A stretch of 13,145 nucleotides of DNA from Podila epigama (lineage: Eukaryota; Mortierellomycota; Mortierellomycetes; Mortierellales; Mortierellaceae). This document shows, piece after piece, positions 1 to 8,006 of this stretch. Both the position numbers and the translations under genes were made by a program. The notes below the pieces were generated by a model that did no database searches, had not been told where the DNA came from, and was given only the letters and a program-made list of their open reading frames with translations. Every line of letters starts with the position of its first letter. Position 1 is the stretch's first letter. Location: the NCBI GenBank assembly GCA_015679605.1, contig JAAAVE010000499.1:949-14093 (forward strand), read 5' to 3'.

Positions 1-2711
1 GAATTCAGAGTGCCTGGAATGGCGGGTGTCGAAGGCGCTGATGAAAAAGTCGTGGAGGCATAAGAAAGTCCACCACCATGGTTATTTTCAAGCGCCAAGC
101 TTGGACTTGATTTGGAGGCCTTGTAGAGTGTATAACTCGGCAATGGTCTCGCGAGGCTTGTTGGAGGCGAGGGCGTCGTCGTCACAGGACTAGTAGCAGC
201 TGCAGTGGTGGTCGTATGCATGGCCACGTTCCCATACCCACCCTGTGTCGCTCCATGAATGGAGGGTGCGGAGGACGGTGAAGACAGTCCCCCGTACCTG
301 GAAAACGTTTGATGTTTTTGGTTATTGCTGACAGAATGCACTTGATCATCCGAGACGGATCTCGACAATGGGTATGGTAATGACAATGATGCTGATCCCG
401 ATGTTGTTCCTCTTGCTGTCCCTGTTGCAAAGTGTCCAGGACCAGCTGGCACTGGCGACAAGATAGAAGGTGAAGGAGGTGAAGACGAGAGTAGAGAAAT
501 GGCAGAAGCGGTTTGCAATGGACGAGGCAATCCAGATACTGTCGTCAGAGTGGAAGGGGTGGTATTATTCGTACTAGGCGCTGTTGTAGTTGTTGTGAAC
601 ACGCCAAGAGAGTCGTTTTCGATGACTGGAGATCGATTATTTTGACGTGGCGATCGTTCCTTTGGCAGCGAAGAGGTCCTCCGTGCGATGGTGGGCGAGA
701 GAGATGGCGAGAGAGAAGGTGAAGGTGGAGTGCCTGCAGGAGCGTTGAAAGATGATGAAGATGATGAAGATGAAGGAAGCGAAGGAGACATTGACGGGGA
801 CTTTGGCGCCAAAGTTAAGCCATCCTTATTGTTGTTATTGTTGTTAGTGGTGTTGACTGCCGTGGGCATCTTGCCAGCCTGGAGTAATGAAGAGCGTCGT
901 CCGGGTAACAAGATTGGTTTGGGGTTTGTCCTGACAACGCCTTTATCATTCGATAAGATGTTACTGTTTTTGGCATCAAGGGTGTTGCTGTCGGTGGCAA
1001 GCTTGGGTTTGTTCATTGACAGGGAAGCCTTTCGGGCAATGGGAGTGACGGACAAAGGCCTTGTCGAATGTGCACTGTTGTTGCTGTTGGCGATAGTGCT
1101 GCTGCCCAGGGTACTATTTTTGGCGGTATTGTTATTCATGTTGCTGTTGTTGCTGTGGCTGTTGTTGTTATTACTACTACTGTTGCTTCGAGAAGACGTG
1201 AAATCAGATAATGAAAGTGACAAGGAAAGGGATGAAGATGCAGACAATGATTTTCGCTTGGGAGAGGATGAAAGTGGTCCTGACGCTGAACCTGTTCCTG
1301 AACCTGCTCCTGAGCCGAGCAAAGAAGATGCACCATGGAGTGTAAACAGAGAGTCTTCGGTATTGGGCAACTCGACAGACCAGTCGACATCAAACACAGC
1401 GGAGAGATATGAATGCAATGACTGAGGAAGGTCTGTGGATTTGGGTCGTGGGAGAGGTACTTTATTTGCCCTCGATCCAGAGTTTGAGTCCAGACTTGTT
1501 GACGATGACGATGACGATGACGATGAGGATGAGGATGCAGGACCATTGCTGCTGTTGTTGGGTTCAGATTGTTGCCTTTTGAATGGATTGGTGTTTCCAG
1601 AGGCGTTCTATCGAGCCATGGATGGGGAACATGTAGATGGTGGAGATGTTAGTGTGCAAGTTCAATATCCTAATATCTTTTCTTTTTGTAGGCAGTCCAT
1701 TACTCCGCATTGTTGCCTCCATTTTTTTTTTTTGTCAACGCCCAATGCGTTCTTTCAACATTCCATCCGCTCTCTTTTCCTTGCGCCCAGCCGTCCGTCT
1801 CTAGGAAATATCCACAATTGGACAGAATAGGGAAAATAAAGAGAGCTTGACACACACACACACAAACACAAACACACACACTCAGAAGTAAAAAATAGGG
1901 TATATGTTTGTGAAAACAGCATACCATGCTGTTCACTTACCGTCAAAGTGCTCTTGTTATTATTAGTATTATTATTAGTATTGTAGTTGTTTGTCGTATT
2001 CTTGCTGTGGTCGCCCCACGGGGAATTATTTTTCTTTTGGTCGTGTGGAAGAGAATGGTTGTACAATGGGTGGTCTTGTTGTTGTTCTTCTTGCTCCTGT
2101 GTCGTTGCCTCGTCTTGGTTGTCAAGGTCGCTGTCGAGTTGATAGGCCGACTGTTGCATCCATTCTTGGGGTAGAGGTGGAGGATACAATTGATAGAGCA
2201 ATGTCAAAAAGTTTTTGACGAGGATTCGTTTCTGGATAGAGAGTGACCTGTTGGAGAAGATTTCATTGTTCAGTTTGATGTTGGAGATGGAGACGAGTTC
2301 TACGGGGGTCAACTCGGGCGAGTCAGGGTTGAGGAAGATGGAGCGGGAACGAGAGGATGTTGGTGGTGAAGCCGTGGGTAAATCTTGAGCTGTTGAAGAG
2401 ACGGAAAGGGTTGGTTGTAGTGAAGGTGACGATGGAGGTTGAGGAGGGTCTTGAAAGGAGAGGCTGTCATAGAAGGAGTCATGGTCGCTGCTGTTGTTGT
2501 TGCTTTGTTGCTCGAGGTAGTTGTGTTGATGATCATGAGAATGTGAAGATGAACTGGTTGATGAAGGTGATGTTGCTGTTGAAGTTGAAGTTGATGTTGA
2601 AGTAGAGTACAGTTCTGAGGGTAGTGAAGGAGATGCAGAGATGGTCGTGGTAGTGGAGGTGGCCATAGCCTGGGCCAGGAACTCTTCAAAGTCCTTGACC
2701 TGCGGGGACAT
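1..2711 (-). CDS. Ser/Asn-rich disordered protein of unknown family; two exons, 3' end beyond left edge
   Basis: The gene is read as join(2711-1941, 1607-<1) on the minus strand. Exon 1 starts at the first in-frame ATG (2711) and encodes 257 residues, ending in phase 0 at a perfect GTAAGT donor. Exon 2 begins directly after a TAG acceptor and stays open for 535 codons to the window edge, so at least 792 residues are visible and the C-terminus is missing. I translated exon 2 codon by codon and found no stop. Composition is extreme: runs of Ser (282-293, 536-543), Asn and Thr, plus Gln/Glu-rich 203-213. Ordered-looking islands are the N-terminus (MSPQVKDFEEFLAQAM), 131-180 (PELTPVELVSISNIKL onward, probably helical) and 320-349 (SLHSYLSAVFDVDWSVELP). 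Motifs RKAS-L (449), RRSS-L (494) and RRTSS-L (566) resemble PKA sites, and SP/TP motifs are frequent. I do not recognise the family; a phospho-regulated scaffold is only an inference. The phase-matched junction and long open exon make the coding call good. Confidence 0.77.
1501..1536. repeat. GACGAT hexanucleotide tract coding a poly-Ser run
   Basis: Imperfect (GACGAT)n grading into GAG/GAT triplets. On the minus strand it reads as alternating TCG and TCA Ser codons and gives most of the 12-residue Ser run at 282-293 of the left-edge protein. A shorter copy of the same repeat codes the Ser run of the UFD1-AZUL protein near 4884-4902. Confidence 0.85.
1608..1940 (-). other. Intron 1 of the Ser/Asn-rich protein gene (333 nt)
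   Basis: On the minus strand the donor is GTAAGT (1940-1935) and the acceptor is GATAG ending at 1608. A CTAAC branch-site match lies at 1652-1648, about 40 nt before the acceptor. Both flanking exons are in phase 0. Without splicing, the exon 1 frame runs on to 1755 and adds an unrelated Cys/Val-rich tail coded by the TG repeat, while the exon 2 frame has a stop (TAG) exactly at the acceptor. The intron is longer than the other two in the window and carries a (GT)-rich microsatellite. Confidence 0.82.
1851..1881. repeat. CA/TG microsatellite inside intron 1
   Basis: An interrupted (CA)n tract with two AAACA interruptions. On the transcribed (minus) strand it reads as GU repeats in the middle of the intron. 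Confidence 0.9.
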
Positions 2712-2780
2712 TATGCGACAATGGATGGATGATGAGTGAGTGATGAGTGATGAGGATGATGACAAAGTGAAATGCTAAAC

Positions 2781-2813
<33 letters not shown>
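2781..2813. repeat. (TGA)11 trinucleotide microsatellite
   Basis: Eleven perfect TGA units, 70 to 102 bp upstream of the ATG of the left-edge gene. On its coding strand it reads as TCA repeats, probably in the leader or core promoter. Confidence 0.92.
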
Positions 2814-2814
<1 letters not shown>

Positions 2815-3400
2815 AATGACAAAAGATGGATGGATATGCAAAGCGATAATGCGATGCTGATGCGGATGACAATTTAAAGAAAACGATGAAGAAAAAATGT
2901 TTTTTTTTTTTTGTGCGACCGTTTTTAATTTTTTTCTTTCTTCTTTCAACCGTCCAAAATTTTTTTTCTCTTTTGGCATCCGTGTGCGGCGCAATAATCG
3001 CGTTTTGGGATGCATTGGGAATGGCATACACCATGCAAGTTGCAACTGACTGTCCGCACGGTCTGGATGGTTTGTTCTCGTCCAATTGACCGCAACAAGA
3101 ACAACAACAAGTTGTATCCATATCCATACGACATCATCCCTGGATGTCCTTACCATCGCACCCGCACTTTGCAAACGCGTTGGTCAAACATCATCTCGCT
3201 GTCTCGCTTCGCCTTGCTTTAATTTGTTCACCCGAGATGTGTCATTCCATATCATAAACCATACCATGCCATGCCACACTGTACCCTCGTTGCTCATGTC
3301 AAAAAAAAAATAATAGGGCTCTCAATTTGTCTCGAGCAATCGAGCTGCTCTGTTTTTGTTTTTGGTCAGCCAACGGCATTCTCCACTCTCACTCTCACTC

Positions 3401-3426
3401 CACACACACACACACACACACACACA
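3401..3426. repeat. (CA)13 dinucleotide microsatellite
   Basis: A perfect (CA)13 run in the 3' flank of the UFD1-AZUL gene, about 175 bp past its stop codon. Confidence 0.92.
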
Positions 3427-3601
3427 TTCACATACACTCTGCACCACTCAGGCTTGTCCATCTATTCATCCATACAATCAAACCATCCACATCAAATGTA
3501 TAAATACTTTCATCTGTTCTCTATTCGAAATACTTTCTTCATTTTTACATACTCTACATAAAATATAGAGATCAAAAAACAACAACAACTCAAACTCACG
3601 C

Positions 3602-6165
3602 TCACGCTGTCCCTCTCGTGAGCCGAGGCGCTTGCTGGTGGAGCCATTGGACCGCCGCTGCAAGGTCCGCACCCTCAACATTCTCCAACGCCTTGACACA
3701 CCACTCGATCGCATATTGACCCTCCTGCTCGTCAAACAACACCTGCGACAGCATTTTCCTCTTGGTCGTCCCTTCATCCACACACAGCCACAACTGTCCT
3801 CCTCCTGACTCGGTCGCATGTCCAATCTTGGCCAACTTCAAGTTCTCGATTAATACTGTCGCCGCACTCGTCGCGTCCATGCCTTCACCCTTCGCCGTCG
3901 CACAGAACCGGTTCTGGCACCAACTGTTCCCACATCCCGTCATCAATTGCGCATGATACTTCTTGGCTAACCGCTGAATCAACTTTTGGTGTTTCGGATC
4001 ATCTGTCGACACCCAGAACGGCCCAAAACACAGCTGGCACAGACCCAGCACATTCGTCGACCGTGGTCGGACACAGTTCTGGTTCGTACACAGTTTGGGT
4101 GTTGGCTGATTCTGTCGTTGGTACTCATGGTTCCTGGCATGCACCTGTACATCCTTGAGTGACACCATCTGCAAACATTTCTGACACTCAATCGTCCGAT
4201 CGCCACAATACGATTCGTGTGCTCGCAGCCCTCGAATCCGGTCCCGTGGATTAGATGATGGACCCCCCTGTTGAACTAGGATATGGCAGTATCGACAGAT
4301 AATAAACCTCTCTGAGCAATCGCTTCGGCGGTGCAGAGCCAGCTCCGGCAGTTGGGCCGACTCGAACGTTCCACAAGAGCATTGATACCATCCGTGAAAG
4401 ATCTCCATATGTTTCTTCTGTTCCGAAATGTCGCCATGCTGTTACAAATAGACAGATGTATATTCCATTTTGGTAAGAGTTGTTTGTAGAATCATGATGT
4501 GAGTGGGACGTTAAGGATGAAATAGTCTTGTTGTGTTCGTGGTGCTGCCAATGCACGCGTCGTTCTCTTTATCACCCCTTCTTTCAATACATACCTTGTC
4601 ACAGTGGTCGCAGTGAAAATGCCTCTCTGCATCTTCCTTCTTCATGACTTGACCACATTTCGCACACTTTGTATTATTACGCATGCAAAAGGTGGTGTGG
4701 AGCATCATGGTATACTCTGGAATCCATGAACCACAATTGGTACAAGGTTGGTAGCCTGGAGCATGTTCATTCGGCGGTGCTTCACTGCCTGTAGTTGCCG
4801 CAGAGCTATTGTCTCCGCCAGGAGAAGGACTATCATCGCTATATTGGACCATAACTGTGTACGATGCCGAAGAGGAGGAGGAGGACGATGACGATGACGA
4901 TGTTGGATCGCGGCCATAGATTGCTAAATGCAATGTTTCCGAGTCCTGTTGGGTTGCATAGTCGTGATCTGTCGCCGGGATGATGATGATCCTGGTATCC
5001 AGAGACTCAAAGTTGGCCCAGATATGATCCTGCAATGTTACCGGAGCCGTTGTCGACACCAAGACGTCTATTATTATTATAATGGTTGATGTTAATATTG
5101 TTGTTTGTGTCTTTTCTACTCCATGGGGGACTTTTGCACGTATCCCAATGAACGAGCAAGCGGGATACTAGATGTGGATCATATCATTCCGCTAGTACTG
5201 ACATAATCCCTGACATTATTGCCGACACTGATACTACTACATTGTACAACCCAGCGGACAAGGACAAATAAAAAGTTTCCATTACCTAGATCGCCTGGCT
5301 CCTGTACAGAAACCATTATCTTGATACCACTGGATCTGTTGGGGATTTTGACCGTCCATCGCTGGTAATTCTCAACCTCTACTTCACCAGCAGACTCGAC
5401 CCCGATTTTTAGTTCCCGTTCCTTGGTATCCTTTGCAGTCCCTGTTGCCTTTTTATCAAGTGCGTCGCCCTCTTTTGCAGGATGAGATGCTATATCTGTA
5501 CTATCGATTTGCATATCCGTCGTATCCAATGGCTCAATGTCGACTTCAAGATCCGTGTCTGTGATACAAACTGCGGCAGCTGGCTTCAGATCCTCGACCA
5601 CAAATTGGTATGTGCGCTTGGCCTGTTCTATTGTCAAGACTTCACCCGCTGTCAAGGTATTGTAATGGGATCGGAGAAAGGCTTCAAACGCTGCACGGTA
5701 GTCCTTGATCTCGGTATAATTGCTGGACAAGGGTCGGAACTTTGCCCAGGTTCCCTTTGGTAGATCTTGGAACTTGACCATGACTTGATCCGAGACTGCA
5801 AGACTGAGTGAGGACATCATCCACGCTGGTAGGTGGACCATATTATCATCCGCAGAAAACTCTTTGACACCTCCATGGGTGACAGCCCTGTTGGCTGGAT
5901 TACGGATCTGGAAAGTGAGGGGTGAAGGTAGTTCTCGGGGTCGTTGTGGGGCTTGGTTATCAAAGGGAGATGGTGCCCAGCTTGTAGGATCATACTTGGC
6001 CAAGTCTTCTGGTGTAGGTGCTGTAGGTGGAGGTGGAGGTGGAGGTGCGTTTGCATGCGCTTGGATCAGGCTTTCGAGTGCACGCTGTGGAAGAATGATT
6101 TTGTCCCCTTGATGCGCGATCGGCTCTCCGACAGTGAACGTTGAAGACCATGAAAAGTGGGCCAT
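3602..6165 (-). CDS. UFD1-domain / TRAF-like zinc finger / AZUL protein, 729 aa, three exons
   Basis: The gene is join(6165-5286, 5067-4595, 4438-3602) on the minus strand: 293 codons plus one base, 473 nt, then 278 codons and TGA. Phases match at both junctions. Residues 5-36 and 81-214 form a UFD1 fold (GDKIILPQRAL, THGGVKEFSADD, HLPAWMM, TAGEVLTI), with a proline-rich insertion between them. Residues 265-367 look like a beta-sandwich resembling PPC domains. From 402 a TRAF-like zinc array follows (C402, C405, H417, C421, C428, C431, then C471/C473, C499/C502, C536/C539, H551/H555). A Cys4 motif (C568, C573, C585, C588) precedes an AZUL module (about 603-675) with C620, C625, C630 and probably C670 as zinc ligands. 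Canonical UFD1 is about half this length and lacks the zinc parts. A role in ubiquitin-dependent degradation is inferred from the families; AZUL binds the proteasome subunit Rpn10/S5a in human UBE3A. The start at 6165 fits the UFD1 N-terminus. Confidence 0.93.
4439..4594 (-). other. Intron 2 of the UFD1-AZUL gene (156 nt)
   Basis: On the minus strand the donor is GTATGT at 4594 and the acceptor is TTTGTAACAG ending at 4439. A CTTAC branch match at 4477-4473 lies about 35 nt upstream of the acceptor. The phase 0 junction joins HCDHCDK to HGDISEQKKH, keeping the Cys/His spacing of the TRAF-like zinc fingers. The in-frame TAA just before the acceptor confirms that exon 3 begins there. Confidence 0.9.
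5068..5285 (-). other. Intron 1 of the UFD1-AZUL gene (218 nt)
   Basis: On the minus strand the donor is GTAATG at 5285 and the acceptor is TAATAATAG ending at 5068. A TTAAC branch match at 5095-5091 lies about 25 nt before the acceptor. The intron is phase 1: G plus AC gives Asp294, restoring the reading VQEPGDL-D-VLVSTTAPV. The acceptor is preceded by a TAA repeat rather than a pyrimidine tract. Confidence 0.87.
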
Positions 6166-6375
6166 ATTATTATTAGGTGTATAAAAAAAAGTGGGGAATA
6201 GATGTAATATTGTAGAGTTGGAAGGGGTTTGTAAGCGAGATGTTTTTGGTAGGTGACGAGTGAAAAAAAAGAAGGTGGAAAAAGGTGAAAAAGGTGAAAG
6301 GGTGGAAAGGTGTAAAGGGTTGCAAAGGTGGAAAACGGTGGAAATGGTGAACACAAGAGAATCCCAAGGAAGCAT
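6166..6375 (-). promoter_or_regulatory. Pyrimidine-rich leader/core promoter of the UFD1-AZUL gene
   Basis: Immediately upstream of the ATG, the minus strand is nearly all C and T with A between, in degenerate repeats of CACCTTT/CCACCTTT type (+ strand 6260-6350: AAAGGTG, AAAAGGTG, GGTGGAAA). CT-rich leaders of this kind are common around fungal transcription starts. This stretch is also an open in-frame extension from an ATG at 6375, which I regard as leader, since its translation is low-complexity Phe/Pro/Thr/Leu. Confidence 0.5.
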
Positions 6376-6495
6376 TCGTCAGCTGAAAAAGCAGTCCCGA
6401 TTGCTCAGTTGGTGGCGTATGCTTTTCTTCCTTTCATTGGTGGATGGATCGCCCCCCACACTCATGCAACGTCTGACAAATTCAGCTTTTTTTAC

Positions 6496-6527
6496 ACATG
6501 ACACACATGACATGGAGCGACATGACA
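6496..6527. repeat. Three ACATGACA direct repeats upstream of the UFD1-AZUL gene
   Basis: Exact octamers at 6496-6503, 6505-6512 and 6520-6527, about 330-360 bp upstream of the 6165 start. Single further copies occur at 8034-8041 and 8868-8875. This may be a cluster of transcription-factor sites; no factor is assigned. Confidence 0.6.
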
Positions 6528-6951
6528 TTGCATGGCATAAGGCAGATCATCTGTCGAATAGGCACGAATTTGGTACCCTCCCTTCTTTCTCCCTTTGACT
6601 ACACAAAGGGACTGGATGAAACGCTAGGTCAACGCGAGGAGGCAGCTGCTTTTTTGGCGCGTTGTGCGATTGAAGAGTAAGAAGGTCATATTTTCTGGGC
6701 TCCTCTGAAAATATTTCTGCGATAAATGTGTGTCTAGAAGGATGCCATGTATTCCCATGCAATGTCGGGTGTGGACGAATCAAAAAAAACTCATCCTCTC
6801 GTTGCAGGAACATCTTTTTGGAGTGAGCAGTATGACAAGATAAGAATTGCCCTATCACTCAGTCTAAAAAGTTGGAGGTGTTGAATGCATGCAAAATGTA
6901 GGAAAATAGTGCTCTGAGAACGTGGACAATACTAGACAACGACGAACGCGA

Positions 6952-6979
6952 GACAAACGACAAACGACAAACGACAAAA
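6952..6979. repeat. GACAAAC heptamer tandem array
   Basis: Three perfect GACAAAC units followed by GACAAAA, preceded by related GACAACGACGAACG sequence. It is too short to call a minisatellite of known type. Confidence 0.85.
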
Positions 6980-7951
6980 GAAAAACGAGACCAAAAAGGC
7001 GCAAAAATCGGCTATCTGCATGCAAGTGCGCTACTTTTTGTTGCTTGCTGACAATCGGATCGTAAAGTGATGAATCGGCTTGCCTGAGTTGGAGTTGCAT
7101 ACAACAGCTATCACGAATGGGTCACCAGAATGATGCCATTATTTATTTTTTTATTTTGGATTTTGTAGTATTGACATTTCTGTACGCGAATGAGTGTTTG
7201 TCCTTGCGCTGCACAGCATGGACATGGTTGAAAGAAAAAAGATAGCAAGAAAGTACGAGAGCATGCAAAAATTCGATTGCTTGCAGACTTGGTCCCTGGG
7301 CTCTCGCTCTCTTTCCTTTCTCTCTCTCTTCTACACACAGATACTTTCGTCATATCTTGCCAACAGCATCCCATGCAGGAATTGAATCGAAAATCGAATG
7401 CAATCGGCTAATTCACATTGCTGACGGCCAACCTCCCGTCATCTATCGTCCCACTTGCCATTATTTCTCCATATGCCTCCAATTCACTATGAGTGTTTGG
7501 ACGCGTCTTTTTCTTGGGCGCCTATTATTTTTTTTTCCTATGTCGCATGGACCTATCAAGGGAGGATGGGCATCCTGCTCTCATTAGTCAGCGATTGAGG
7601 GACAACAACCGTAATCACACCTTTGCACTTTTTCCAATAAAGGCAGGAAGAATGGCGCTTCTTTTTTGAAAAGGCGCGATAAGCTGTCAATGAACATGGG
7701 AGGTACAAGCCCATTGTGGTAAAAATGAGGTGACATTGAACCAACAGAGCCCTGCAAGGGGAGAATAACAACAAAGTTTTTTTTTTTTCTCGTAAAGTAC
7801 CTGCAGGCAAGTACCCAACTACCTGACAAGCTCATGGTTATGGTCACGATCATGGGCATGTATCCCCCCCACGAACATGTTCTCCTATCGCAGGCAACAC
7901 CATACCATTCACGCCAAAAAAGAAAGAAGGAGAGATAGAAAGAAAAAAAAG

Positions 7952-8006
7952 AAGCACGGCGGCACGAACACAAACAAAAGCAAACAAAACAAAACAAAAA
8001 AAAACA
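7952..8006. repeat. A-rich CAAA/CAAAA repeat tract
   Basis: Low-complexity sequence made of CAAA and CAAAA units and A-runs, followed by a short alternating GCGCGCGC tract and then CACACA (about 8019-8035). Confidence 0.75.

Larger units (their letters stand above)
2712..3601. other. Intergenic: 5' flank of left-edge gene and 3' flank of the UFD1-AZUL gene
   Basis: This 890 bp gap separates two genes on the minus strand and must hold the promoter of the left-edge gene and the 3' untranslated end of the UFD1-AZUL gene. It contains a (TGA)11 repeat, T-runs around 2899-2912 and 2929-2970, a short A-run near 3301-3310 and a (CA)13 repeat. Open frames here are made of repeat-coded Ile, His or Thr runs and look non-coding. 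I found no AATAAA on the minus strand downstream of the UFD1-AZUL stop, so the polyadenylation site is not located. Confidence 0.75.

Noticed and set aside
1-6. EcoRI site GAATTC exactly at the left edge, as a cloning boundary
   Set aside because: Other uncut GAATTC sites occur inside the window (near 8588, 9579 and 9829), so the edge site may be chance and says nothing biological.
688-1425. Plus-strand open frame of 245 codons with acidic and Leu-rich runs
   Set aside because: It is the antisense of exon 2 of the left-edge gene; the Leu and Asp runs are reverse readings of its Asn and Ser codons.
1136-1546. Minus-strand His/Thr-rich open frame of 136 codons
   Set aside because: It is out of frame with the spliced exon 2 frame, which is open for the whole 1.6 kb and joins in phase to exon 1.
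2686-3174. Minus-strand open frames with Ile, His and Lys runs
   Set aside because: They are created by the (TGA)11 repeat and poly(A)/(T) tracts and show no protein-like composition.
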